A stretch of 64,000 nt of DNA, taken from the NCBI GenBank assembly GCA_023397905.1, contig JAEWSZ010000002.1:1-64000 (forward strand). The letters are read 5' to 3'. The stretch's first letter is position 1; each line of letters opens with the position of its first letter. The notes beneath the pieces are model-generated. The model was not told the origin of the DNA. It worked only from the letters and a program-made list of their open reading frames with translations, and made no database searches. The position numbers and the translations under genes are program-made. This document shows, piece by piece, positions 36,106-44,461 of this stretch. Origin of the DNA: Bacillota bacterium. Its GTDB lineage: Bacteria > Bacillota > Clostridia > Acetivibrionales > DSM-1351.

Positions 36106-37014
36106 ATGAAAACAAAATCTGGCATAAGACAATCAGGAATATCAGGCTATATATTTTTAGCACCGGCTATAATTTTCTTCATTGTATTTATTGCATATCC
36201 TATTCTCTTTATTGGCTATGGCAGCCTTTTCAACTGGTCTACTCTATCAAATATGAAATTTGTGGGATTTGAAAATTATGTGAAGCTTTTTCAGGATGAA
36301 GTATTTGGGATAACCATAAGAAACAGTCTATACTGGATATTAATAACCGTTTCGGTTCAAATGCTTTTTGGATTCCTGCTGGCATATGCAATTGAAGAAC
36401 ATTTGACTAAATGTAAATCCTTCTTCAGAACTCTTTTTTTTATCCCGGTTGTAACATCGGTAGTAGTAATAGCAATACTGTTTAAAAATATGTTTTCGCC
36501 TTATCAGGGGCTTGTTACAAATGCAATATATGCATTAGGTATAAAAGGGCCTCTGGATTGGCTGGGAGGAATACACAGTGCAATTTTTGCGGTAATAGCA
36601 GTTAATATCTGGGAATGGACGGGCTGGTCAATGCTTTTATATGTTGCCGGCCTGTCGCAGATATCGGAAGAAATAAAAGAGGCAGCGGAAATTGACGGAG
36701 CAAACGGATTTAAGAAAGTAATATATATTTTTATACCTCAGCTGGCTTCCGTTCATAAGTCTTTAGTTATGCTTGGTATAATCGGTTCTCTGCAAACATT
36801 TGCACTGGTTTATTCCATGACGAGCGGAGGACCGAATTCCGCCTCTGAAATGCCGGGTACCTACATTTTCAGAATGGGTTTTAAAGTTCAGCAAATGGGA
36901 TATGCCTCAGCAATATCGGTAATTATACTTTTGATTGCCTTATTCTTTACGGTATTTCAGGTTTTAACCATTGGTTCTGGTAACTTTGTCGGTAAAGGAG
37001 AGTCTGGGAAATGA
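36106..37014 (+). CDS. Carbohydrate ABC transporter permease (MalF type)
   Basis: About six membrane spans, 302 residues. ATG 36106 lies seven bases after AAAGGGG; ATG 36100 in frame is too close. The EAA loop IKEAAEIDGANGFKKVIYIFIPQL near 205 contacts the missing ATPase subunit. Its last four bases overlap the next gene (ATGA), showing translational coupling. Confidence 0.93.
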   Translation: MKTKSGIRQSGISGYIFLAPAIIFFIVFIAYPILFIGYGSLFNWSTLSNMKFVGFENYVKLFQDEVFGITIRNSLYWILITVSVQMLFGFLLAYAIEEHLTKCKSFFRTLFFIPVVTSVVVIAILFKNMFSPYQGLVTNAIYALGIKGPLDWLGGIHSAIFAVIAVNIWEWTGWSMLLYVAGLSQISEEIKEAAEIDGANGFKKVIYIFIPQLASVHKSLVMLGIIGSLQTFALVYSMTSGGPNSASEMPGTYIFRMGFKVQQMGYASAISVIILLIALFFTVFQVLTIGSGNFVGKGESGK

Positions 37015-37838
37015 GAAAAAACAAGAAAAACTCACAATGGAAATGGATTCTGGGATTATCGGTTATCGGCTTTATATGGATGGTACCTCTGATATTTATG
37101 ATAAGCATGTCTTTCAGAACATCAGAAAATGCATTTGAACCCGTTTTGTTTATAAAACCGTTTGTACTGGATAATTTTAAAACCGTAATAAGTCAAAACC
37201 CCTTGTATTTAAATTTTCTCTCAAGTGTTGTTGTAACCGTATCTTCGGTTATTATTGTTGCGGCGGTGGCCTCAATGGCAGCTTTTGGGCTGTCCAGGAA
37301 AGGGGTGAAATTTAAAAATCTCATTTACAATATGCTCATGATAACTCTCATGGTTCCAATAAGCGCGCTTGTTATTCCTTTAACCCAGATAAACAGTTCA
37401 TTTCACTGGTTAAATAAATTTCAGGGCTTGATATTACCATATGCCGCTCTTGGAATTCCTTTCGCCCTCGTAATATTAAAAGGCTTCATGGATTCTTTTC
37501 CTGCCGAACTGGAAGATGCGGCAACGGTTGATGGCTGCAACGACTACAGGCTCTTTGCAAACATAGTTATACCCACCTTGAAGCCCGGACTGGTGGTCAT
37601 AATAATATGGCAGTTCCTGACCTCCTGGAATGAATTTTTCCTTGCACTTGTAACGATAAACGATAAGAATTTAAAAACACTGACATTGATCCCTATGCAG
37701 TACCAGGGATTTTATTTCAGCCAGCCGGGATGTCTTTTTGCAATATTAGTTATTATTTCAATTCCGATGATAGTCTTTTATGCGCTTGTTCAGAAAAATT
37801 TCGTAAAGGGTCTGATGAGCGGAGCTGTCAAAGGTTAG
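37011..37838 (+). CDS. Carbohydrate ABC transporter permease (MalG type)
   Basis: Second membrane subunit, 275 residues and about six spans, starting within the stop of the previous gene. EAA loop is LEDAATVDGCNDYRLFANIVIP, and the C-terminus KNFVKGLMSGAVKG is family-typical. No ATPase gene is near, as for the other two importers here. Confidence 0.93.
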   Translation: MRKNKKNSQWKWILGLSVIGFIWMVPLIFMISMSFRTSENAFEPVLFIKPFVLDNFKTVISQNPLYLNFLSSVVVTVSSVIIVAAVASMAAFGLSRKGVKFKNLIYNMLMITLMVPISALVIPLTQINSSFHWLNKFQGLILPYAALGIPFALVILKGFMDSFPAELEDAATVDGCNDYRLFANIVIPTLKPGLVVIIIWQFLTSWNEFFLALVTINDKNLKTLTLIPMQYQGFYFSQPGCLFAILVIISIPMIVFYALVQKNFVKGLMSGAVKG

Positions 37839-37854
37839 AAAGCAGAGGGATATT

Positions 37855-39357
37855 ATGGCCTTATTGGGTGTGGATCTGGGTACAACCGCGTGCAAGGTGG
37901 CTGTTTACAGCAATGACGGCAGATCAATAGCAGGGACAAGAAGAGAATACAGAATAATCAAACCGAAAGCTCAATGGGTGGAGATAGATCCTCTGGAATT
38001 ATTTGAAACCGTAAAATCAGCCGTATCTGAGGTGACCAAAACCTGTTCCGAAAAAATACTGGCAATAAGTTTTTCAAGTCAGGGAGAAGGAGTTGTCCCA
38101 TTAGATGATAATTTTAAGCCTGTTGGAAATATTATCGTTTCCTATGACAGAAGAACACTGGATCAGACTGAAAAACTGAGAAATGCACTGGGAGCAGACT
38201 TCTTTTATAAGACAGGCGGGCAGATACTTGCATCAATGGGCACGGCCCCAAAAATAATGTGGATGCTTGAAAACCCGGGGTACTATCCCAAAAAGCCGTC
38301 GCATTTTGCATGCGTGGGAGATTATATTATCAGCTGCTTTGGCTGCCATCCCACAATTGATTATTCCCTGGCGGCCAGGACAATGATGTTTGATGTGCAT
38401 GGAAAGCAGTGGTCGCAGCCGGTATTGGACTTCATAGGTATTACCCGGGATATGCTCTCCAGAGTCCAAAAGGCAGGCACCCCAGTGGGGAAAATAGCTG
38501 CTTCAGTTGCTGCTGATCTAAATTTATCAAAAGATGCAATTATCGTCGCAGGCGGGCATGATCAGCCATGTGCCATGCTGGGAACAGGTGCTGCAGGAAC
38601 TGGTGAAGCAGCTTATTCCCTGGGAACAACCGAAACTTTGGTCTGTAGTATGGATGATTTCTGCTATGATCTCAAAAATTATGGGTTGCCATGTTATTCA
38701 CATATCATTGATAATAAGTATATTACATTGCCCGGGAATTTTACGGGTGGGGTGCTTTTGCAATGGTATAGAGAGCAATTCGGCCAACTTGAGGAAAAGA
38801 TTGCGGCGCTTACCCAAAGGGAAGTTTATGACGTGATTTTGGAGGATGTCGGAGATTCACCCACAAAGCTTCTGGTATTACCTCATTTCACTGTTACAGG
38901 ATCGCCGTACAATGACTCTGAAAGTACGGGTGCAATAGCAGGGCTGCAGTTGGATACGAAAAAAGGAGAATTTATTAAAGGCTTGCTTGAGGGAGTGACT
39001 TATGAAATTCTATTAAATATAACAATTTTACGCGAGGTTGGAATTGATATTTCAGCCTTGAGGGTGGTAGGAGGGGGAACAAAATCCAAGAAAGTGATGC
39101 AAATGAAAAGCGATATTTTAGGTATTCCTCTGTATGCTTCAAGCAATATTGAGGCTCCGTGCAAAGGAGCTGCACTGCTTGCTGCAAAGGCTATTGGACT
39201 GATTGACAATATTGAGACCGCCTGGAAGCAAAATGAAGAAAGTCTTATGGAGTATTTACCAAATAAAGAGTATAATAGCTATTACTGGCAGCAGTTTAAA
39301 AAATACAGACAACTGTATCCGGCTATAAAGAAAGTTATTAATTGGAAAACGGAGTGA
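37855..39357 (+). CDS. FGGY-family carbohydrate kinase, xylulokinase-like
   Basis: Second sugar kinase of the operon, 500 residues, cytosolic. N-terminal loop GVDLGTTACKVAVYSNDG, AISFSSQGEGVVPLD, catalytic-region YDRRT, the substrate-site GGHDQPCAMLGTG, and ATPase-domain LRVVGGGTKSKKVMQMKSDIL. The DLGTTACK form is nearer to xylulokinase/gluconokinase/erythritol-kinase subgroups than the kinase at 32440, so the two probably phosphorylate different sugars. AGAGGGA precedes ATG 37855 with a 16-base gap from the permease. Confidence 0.88.
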   Translation: MALLGVDLGTTACKVAVYSNDGRSIAGTRREYRIIKPKAQWVEIDPLELFETVKSAVSEVTKTCSEKILAISFSSQGEGVVPLDDNFKPVGNIIVSYDRRTLDQTEKLRNALGADFFYKTGGQILASMGTAPKIMWMLENPGYYPKKPSHFACVGDYIISCFGCHPTIDYSLAARTMMFDVHGKQWSQPVLDFIGITRDMLSRVQKAGTPVGKIAASVAADLNLSKDAIIVAGGHDQPCAMLGTGAAGTGEAAYSLGTTETLVCSMDDFCYDLKNYGLPCYSHIIDNKYITLPGNFTGGVLLQWYREQFGQLEEKIAALTQREVYDVILEDVGDSPTKLLVLPHFTVTGSPYNDSESTGAIAGLQLDTKKGEFIKGLLEGVTYEILLNITILREVGIDISALRVVGGGTKSKKVMQMKSDILGIPLYASSNIEAPCKGAALLAAKAIGLIDNIETAWKQNEESLMEYLPNKEYNSYYWQQFKKYRQLYPAIKKVINWKTE

Positions 39358-39363
39358 TACTAT

Positions 39364-40578
39364 ATGTCGAATGAATCTATACTGGAGAGCAGAAAGTTCT
39401 ATAAAAGAAATAAAATATTAAATATTATCAGGTACAATGACAATGTTTCCAGACATGATTTGAAAAAAATAACTTCATATAGTATGACAACAGTTCTGAA
39501 TATAACTGAGGAACTGTTAAAAGATAAACTTATTTATGAAGAGGATTGTAATGAAACCAGAGTTGGCAGGAAACCTCTCTGGTTAAAGATCAATCCTGTA
39601 GGCGGGTATTTTATCGGAATTGAGTTTAATCTATATCATATGTATTGTGCGATGCTCAATTTTAATGGAGAAACTGTTTTCGAACACAGTATAAAGATTT
39701 CAAAGAACACCTGCAGTGATCGAATACTTGAAAATATATGCTCTCTTATTGAGATGGCGACTAACATGGTAAAAGGAGAAAATATTTTTGGTATTGGCAT
39801 CGGCGTACCGGGTTATTTTGATTCGGCAAACGGCATTGCGCTGGAATATCCAATGATACCGGGGTGGGAGAATATACCCATTAAAAAAATAATTGAAGAT
39901 AAATTTAATGTAACCTGCCATATAGACAATAATGTAACTGTTATGGCATTTGCGTATAAATGGTTGAAAGCCGATGAGCACTTTGATGATTTTATATTTA
40001 TTTCTATCAGAAGCGGAGCGAGAATAGTTCCTGTAATAAATAATGAATTATTCTTAAGTAATAAAGGCTTTTCAGGACAGCTGGGACATATAAAGATCCC
40101 AAGCAGCAACAGACTTTGTACCTGCGGAAAAAGAGGTTGCCTTAATGCCGAGATATCATACAGTGGAATAAGGTCCAAGATAATAGAAGGTGCACTGATA
40201 GGAAAATTTAAACAGCTATTGGAGTTGGTGGATAATGACATTACAAAGGTTGATATATCGGCTTTTATAGAATCTGTTAAGTTGAAGCATGAGGATTCGT
40301 TGGAGCTCCTTTTTGAAACTGCCGGATATCTTGGGTATGCTACAGGATTTCTTATTGATATTTTTGCACCCAAGAAGATTGTTCTTTTAGGTGAGCTGGT
40401 TAAAACCGGAGATGATTTTATAAAAGCGGTGTCAGAGGCGGTGAAAAAAAATTCTATAGAGGATAACTATAATAATTTAACAATATCCGCTTCAACCTTC
40501 AGTGACAATATTGGCGCACTGGGTGCTGCCGCTATGGTAATGCAAAGAGAATTCGAATTTATAAAAGAGAATATTTAA
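39364..40578 (+). CDS. ROK-family transcriptional regulator (NagC/XylR type)
   Basis: Sugar-responsive repressor: N-terminal winged helix at about residues 10-75 (KILNIIRYNDNVSRHDLKKI, then RVGRKPLWLKINP), followed by a ROK sugar-kinase-like domain. The zinc motif CTCGKRGCLNAE follows GQLGHIKI as in NagC and Mlc. The kinase active-site region GVGIGAG-type is replaced by FISIRSGARIV, consistent with a regulator that binds but does not phosphorylate. GGAGTGAT overlaps the previous stop, so it is co-transcribed as the last gene and probably controls this operon. Only eight bases separate its stop from that of the convergent Uma2 gene, with no terminator visible. Confidence 0.93.
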   Translation: MSNESILESRKFYKRNKILNIIRYNDNVSRHDLKKITSYSMTTVLNITEELLKDKLIYEEDCNETRVGRKPLWLKINPVGGYFIGIEFNLYHMYCAMLNFNGETVFEHSIKISKNTCSDRILENICSLIEMATNMVKGENIFGIGIGVPGYFDSANGIALEYPMIPGWENIPIKKIIEDKFNVTCHIDNNVTVMAFAYKWLKADEHFDDFIFISIRSGARIVPVINNELFLSNKGFSGQLGHIKIPSSNRLCTCGKRGCLNAEISYSGIRSKIIEGALIGKFKQLLELVDNDITKVDISAFIESVKLKHEDSLELLFETAGYLGYATGFLIDIFAPKKIVLLGELVKTGDDFIKAVSEAVKKNSIEDNYNNLTISASTFSDNIGALGAAAMVMQREFEFIKENI

Positions 40579-40586
40579 GAGGGAAG

Positions 40587-41318
40587 CTATCCGAATAAAA
40601 TCTTCAGCTCCACTTCCAGTCCATCAAAGGTATAGGATTTTACTTTTTCATCATTTTTATAGGTGGTACTTTCCAGCAAATCGTTGTTTTCAAAATGAAA
40701 TGCGGTTACTTCTTTGTTAAAAGGGTTGACAATCCAGTATTCCCGGACTCCGGTGGACATATACAGGTCCAGTTTTTTTATTGAGTCTTTTCTCCTGGTG
40801 CTTTCAGAGAGGATTTCCACCATGAGGGCAGGAACACCCATATAGTAACCTTTTTCATTGAGATTTTCCTCCAGGTCGCAGATAATCATCAAATCTGGCT
40901 GAACGATATTGATATTTTCGGAATTTCTTTTCAGGGTTATATCAAAGGGTGCAAAAAAAGGTTGACATCCTTTGTCTTTAAACCAGGTGTGGAATGTACC
41001 ATAAAGATTTCCTAGAATCTGCTGGTGAACAACTTTAGGTGAGGCCAGCAAATAAATCTCTCCATCTATATATTCATATCTATCTTCAGTATTTTCCCAA
41101 ATTTCAAGGAATTCTTCCCAGGTTGCCTTCCGAGGAGAATATACATAGGCCTCCGATGACTCTTTTACTATATCGTTTACCGCAGTACCGGTAACATCTT
41201 CATAAGCTGATAACCGTGCTACTTTTCTGCCCTTGTCGGTGATGATGATATCCTCTTTTTCAACAGCTTGCAGATACTTTTCCAGATTGTTTTCCAGGTC
41301 GGTAACAGTAATAATCAT
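40587..41318 (-). CDS. Phd/YefM-type antitoxin domain fused to Uma2 nuclease-like domain (second of pair)
   Basis: 243 residues in two parts. Residues 1-43 (ITVTDLENNLEKYLQAVEKE, then IIITDKGRKVARLSAYE) look like the DNA-binding Phd/YefM antitoxin fold. Residues about 63-243 are a Uma2/DUF820 domain of the PD-(D/E)XK nuclease class: RYEYIDGEIYL, IVQPDLMIICD (Asp142), LMVEILSESTRRKDSIKK (Glu168 and following lysines), GVREYWIVNPF. Putative catalytic residues are intact. No separate toxin gene is adjacent. It is a close paralogue of the gene at 41381-42109, 62 bases upstream in transcription order, with GGAGGTCTTT before its start. Function of Uma2 proteins is largely unproven. Confidence 0.82.
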   Translation of the reverse strand: MIITVTDLENNLEKYLQAVEKEDIIITDKGRKVARLSAYEDVTGTAVNDIVKESSEAYVYSPRKATWEEFLEIWENTEDRYEYIDGEIYLLASPKVVHQQILGNLYGTFHTWFKDKGCQPFFAPFDITLKRNSENINIVQPDLMIICDLEENLNEKGYYMGVPALMVEILSESTRRKDSIKKLDLYMSTGVREYWIVNPFNKEVTAFHFENNDLLESTTYKNDEKVKSYTFDGLEVELKILFG

Positions 41319-41380
41319 AAAGACCTCCTCAGAATTACTTATTTAAAAGTTAAAAAGCTTGTGGAAATCATGCCGAAATA

Positions 41381-42109
41381 TCAGGCGAAAATACTTGAAA
41401 GACTGACTTCAAGGCCTTCAAAGATAAAGGATTTGACGGTTTCATCGTTCTTATAGTCTGCAATTTCAAGCAGATCATTATTGAGGTAAACATGTACTTC
41501 TTTACTGAAAGGGTCTACGATCCAGTACTCCTGAACTCCGGTTGACATGTAAAGATCCATTTTTTTTATCATGTCCTTTCTCCTGGTGCTTTGAGACAGG
41601 ATTTCCACCATAAGCGAAGGAACACCCATATAATAATCCTTTTCATTTTTATTTTCATTCAGGTCGCATATAACCATCAGATCAGGCTGTACAATATTTA
41701 TATTTTCTTCATTTCTTTTTAAGGTGATATCATAAGGAGCCATCATGGGTCTGCATTTTTTACCTTTAAACCAGTTATAGAATATTCCGTGAAGCTCTCC
41801 CAATATCTCCTGATGTGTGGATTTAGGTGATGAAAGCAAATATATCTCACCGTCAATATATTCATATCTTTCCTCGCTGTTTTCGGAAATCTGAAGAAAT
41901 TCTTCATATGTGACTTTTCTGGGCGTATAAGCGTAGGCTTCGGAAGCTTCTCTAACAAATTCTCCTTCATGGCTATTGTAAGTTACATCTTCATAAGCCG
42001 ACAGCCGTGCTACTTTTCTGCCATTGCTGGTGATGATGACTTCCTCTCTTTCGGCAGCTCTAAGGTACTTACCAAGATTGTTCTTTAAGTCGGTAGCATT
42101 AATGATCAT
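41381..42109 (-). CDS. Phd/YefM-type antitoxin domain fused to Uma2 nuclease-like domain (first of pair)
   Basis: 242 residues, same architecture as its neighbour. The N-terminal Phd-like part is MIINATDLKNNLGKYLRAAE and VIITSNGRKVARLSAYEDV. The Uma2 part is RYEYIDGEIYLLSSP, IVQPDLMVICD, LMVEILSQSTRRKDMIKK and GVQEYWIVDPF. The two copies differ most in the linker at about 43-60 and at the C-terminus. GGAGG precedes ATG 42109. A consensus sigma-A promoter lies about 100 bases upstream, with repeated TTAGCTAA palindromes over the expected start of transcription, fitting autoregulation by the Phd-like domain. The pair resembles neither a standard toxin-antitoxin operon nor a restriction system. 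Confidence 0.82.
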   Translation of the reverse strand: MIINATDLKNNLGKYLRAAEREEVIITSNGRKVARLSAYEDVTYNSHEGEFVREASEAYAYTPRKVTYEEFLQISENSEERYEYIDGEIYLLSSPKSTHQEILGELHGIFYNWFKGKKCRPMMAPYDITLKRNEENINIVQPDLMVICDLNENKNEKDYYMGVPSLMVEILSQSTRRKDMIKKMDLYMSTGVQEYWIVDPFSKEVHVYLNNDLLEIADYKNDETVKSFIFEGLEVSLSSIFA

Positions 42110-42136
42110 AGAAAACCTCCTACAACATCTGTCGAA

Positions 42137-42203
42137 TTAGCTAAAATGGCCGAAATATTTCAATTCGCATAGATATAAAAGAAATATTAGCTAAATTAGC
42201 TAA
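42137..42203 (-). promoter_or_regulatory. TTAGCTAA palindromes: candidate operators of the Phd-Uma2 genes
   Basis: TTAGCTAA, itself a perfect palindrome, occurs at 42137-42144, 42187-42194 and 42196-42203. The last two are nine bases apart, about one helical turn, and cover the predicted transcription start just downstream of the -10 box. This is the arrangement expected for cooperative binding of a Phd-type dimer. Confidence 0.6.
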
Positions 42204-42207
42204 TTTA

Positions 42208-42236
42208 ATTATAGAGAATAACACCGGAAATGTCAA
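42208..42236 (-). promoter_or_regulatory. Perfect-consensus sigma-A promoter
   Basis: On the minus strand: TTGACA (42236-42231), a spacer of exactly 17 bases, and TATAAT (42213-42208). Both hexamers match consensus fully. It points at the Phd-Uma2 gene pair and leaves a leader of about 90 bases. Confidence 0.85.
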
Positions 42237-42284
42237 ATAAAATATTACAATTATATCAGGTTATTTGCAAAGTGTTCTCAGTCG

Positions 42285-42629
42285 TCAATATAATCTGAGA
42301 TTATCTATTTTCCATTCGCCGTTTTCTTTAATAAGGTTCAGAACTCCGCTTTGTACTATTGTGGGGATACGCTGATTCAACAAAATATCTTGCAGACCTT
42401 CAGCGGTAAAAAATCCGGAATATTCTTCCTTCAGCTTATCTATCTTCTTTTCAGGTCCTGCGGACGTCAAGCCGTCATATGAGTTATAATCTGAAACAGT
42501 ATATATTTTTGTTAAAAATTCCCGGACTGTTTCTTCCTTGGAAGATTGGTGTGTCAGAACTATATTGGTAATTATACCGGCACCTGCCACAAGGATAACC
42601 AGGAGAATGAGTAATAATCTTCTTTTCAT
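42285..42629 (-). CDS. Small membrane-anchored protein of unknown function
   Basis: 114 residues, not recognised. GGAGG six bases before ATG 42629 supports it. MKRRLLLILLVILVAGAGI (residues 1-25) is an uncleaved anchor or signal; the rest is polar and would be outside the membrane. Spacing of VREFLTKIYTVSDY, FFTAEGLQDIL and IKENGEWKIDNLRLY is like a small NTF2-like or lumazine-binding-type alpha+beta fold, a weak inference. It lies upstream of, and on the same strand as, the Phd-Uma2 pair, which has its own promoter. Confidence 0.7.
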   Translation of the reverse strand: MKRRLLLILLVILVAGAGIITNIVLTHQSSKEETVREFLTKIYTVSDYNSYDGLTSAGPEKKIDKLKEEYSGFFTAEGLQDILLNQRIPTIVQSGVLNLIKENGEWKIDNLRLY

Positions 42630-42892
42630 TATGAACCTCCATGATGTGATAATATTACAATTAATGAAATCTATATATATAATACTATATTTTTATTTAT
42701 AATTTTGGGCTTCCGGCTCCCGCTTTACATTCCCACTCCCCATATGCTATATTATCAATTGGAACGATTCTCAAGCATTTCGGGACATATTTTAAAATGA
42801 ATGATAAAATAATAACAATCAATCAATAACTAATTAAATGGTTTGCAATATCAATGTATAAATAAATTATTAATAGTAAAAGGAGTATGTGT

Positions 42893-44098
42893 ATGGCGAA
42901 AATTGTGATGAAAACTCCACTGGTAGAGATGGATGGAGATGAAATGACCAGAGTGATCTGGAAAATGATAAAGGATATCCTGCTGATTCCTTATATTGAC
43001 CTTAAAACCGAATATTATGATTTGGGGCTTGAATACAGGGAAAAAACCGGTGACCAGGTAACAACCGATTCCGCACTGGCAACAAAAAAATATGGAGTTG
43101 CGGTAAAATGCGCAACCATTACTCCAAATGCCGAAAGAGTGAAGGAATACAACCTTACTCAGATGTGGAAAAGCCCCAACGGCACTATCAGAGCGATTCT
43201 TGACGGTACGGTTTTCCGCGCGCCGATCCTTTTGGACAGCGTGAAGCCATTTGTAAAGACCTGGACCAAGCCCATAACCATTGCAAGACATGCGTACGGC
43301 GACGTGTACAAAAATGTGGAGTACCGGGTGCCGGGCGCAGGAAAGGCCGAGCTGGTATTTACAAATGAAAAGGGCGAGGAGACCCGCCAGACCATACATG
43401 ATTTCAAGGGCGCCGGAGTTATACAGGGAATGCACAACATAGACGAATCCATAGGCAGCTTTGCCAGGTCCTGCTTCAATTACGCTCTGGATGTAAGACA
43501 GGATGTATGGTTTGCCACTAAGGATACCATATCCAAGAAATATGACCACACCTTTAAAGATATATTCCAGGAGATATACGAAAAGGAATATGATGAGAAA
43601 TTCAAGGCCGCGGGGATAGAGTATTTCTACACCTTGATCGACGATGCCGTTGCAAGGGTTGTCAGATCGGAAGGCGGCTTTATATGGGCATGCAAGAACT
43701 ATGACGGCGATGTCATGTCCGACATGGTGGCAACGGCTTTCGGAAGTCTGGCAATGATGACTTCCGTACTGGTTTCTCCCGAAGGCTACTATGAGTACGA
43801 AGCGGCACATGGAACGGTACAGCGCCACTATTACCAGCACTTGAAGGGGCAGGAGACCTCAACTAATTCCATGGCGACCTTGTTTGCATGGACGGGAGCC
43901 CTGCGCAAAAGAGGTGAGCTGGACGGGATCAGCGAATTGATTTCGTTTGCCGACAAGCTTGAAAAAGCCTCTCTTCTGACCATTGAAAACGGTGTAATGA
44001 CAAAGGATCTTGCGGCGCTGTCGGAATTAAAGAACAAAAAGACTGTAAATACCGAAGATTTCCTGAAGGAAGTTAAAAAGACCTTTGACGCGATGTAG
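42893..44098 (+). CDS. icd: NADP-dependent isocitrate dehydrogenase
   Basis: Cytosolic enzyme oxidising isocitrate to 2-oxoglutarate. The sequence VEMDGDEMTRVIWKMIKD near the N-terminus, CATITPNAERVKEY, KSPNGTIRAILDGTVFRAPI and the metal-site region YDGDVMSDMVATAFGSL are those of the homodimeric eukaryote-like (type II) NADP-IDH. 401 residues. ATG 42893 lies eight bases after AAAAGGAG; ATG 42887 is in frame but only two bases away. It is monocistronic, and the large folded element at 44111-44287 with a terminal T-run follows directly. Confidence 0.96.
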   Translation: MAKIVMKTPLVEMDGDEMTRVIWKMIKDILLIPYIDLKTEYYDLGLEYREKTGDQVTTDSALATKKYGVAVKCATITPNAERVKEYNLTQMWKSPNGTIRAILDGTVFRAPILLDSVKPFVKTWTKPITIARHAYGDVYKNVEYRVPGAGKAELVFTNEKGEETRQTIHDFKGAGVIQGMHNIDESIGSFARSCFNYALDVRQDVWFATKDTISKKYDHTFKDIFQEIYEKEYDEKFKAAGIEYFYTLIDDAVARVVRSEGGFIWACKNYDGDVMSDMVATAFGSLAMMTSVLVSPEGYYEYEAAHGTVQRHYYQHLKGQETSTNSMATLFAWTGALRKRGELDGISELISFADKLEKASLLTIENGVMTKDLAALSELKNKKTVNTEDFLKEVKKTFDAM

Positions 44099-44110
44099 AC
44101 TATGCAAATG

Positions 44111-44287
44111 GGATGCTGCAAAATAAATTCAATATAGTGAAATATAATAATAACCGGTCCTCCTGTACCAATCTGTGCCAATGTGAAGCACGGTACACCG
44201 TGCTTCACATTGAATAAGTTACACCTGCGGACCGTATGAACGAATTTCACATAAATTGAATTTAATAATTGGCAGCATCCTTTTTTT
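44111..44287. repeat. MITE-like folded element, copy 1
   Basis: The element starts GGATGCTGC (44111) and ends GCAGCATCC (44280), and the outer 35 bases of each end are imperfect inverted repeats (both contain AAATTCAAT and GTGAAAT in mirror order). Inside are a second inverted pair (ACCGGTCC with GGACCG) and a central perfect 16-bp stem with a two-base loop at 44179-44212. The whole 170 bases can fold into one long hairpin, and TTTTTTT follows, so it may double as the icd terminator. A diverged copy lies at 49367-49542. No coding capacity. Confidence 0.7.
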
Positions 44288-44461
44288 GTTTAAAATTATC
44301 TTGCGGTGTACAAAATTTATACAGGTACTTTAAATTTTTCACTTTTTGCAATATTATAATTAAGGACATAATTTGTCCGAAGGGATTTATTAAATATAGA
44401 GAATACCTGTATTAAGGCAGGTGTATTTGTCGCCGGCTATGGCGGCGGAATGGAGATAAGA

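Noticed and set aside
40587..42629. Classical toxin-antitoxin operon including the small gene at 42285
   Set aside because: The small gene encodes a membrane-anchored protein with no RelE, Doc or MazF features, and the Phd-Uma2 pair has its own promoter between them.
42851..43840. 329-codon open frame on the minus strand opposite icd
   Set aside because: It lies entirely antisense to the well-conserved isocitrate dehydrogenase, has no ribosome site and its sequence is rich in Cys, His, Tyr and Phe as expected for a shadow frame.
44288..44461. T-box leader before asnS
   Set aside because: A clostridial tRNA-synthetase gene could carry one, but the conserved AGGGTGG-type T-box and terminator/antiterminator pair are absent; only two short hairpins are seen.
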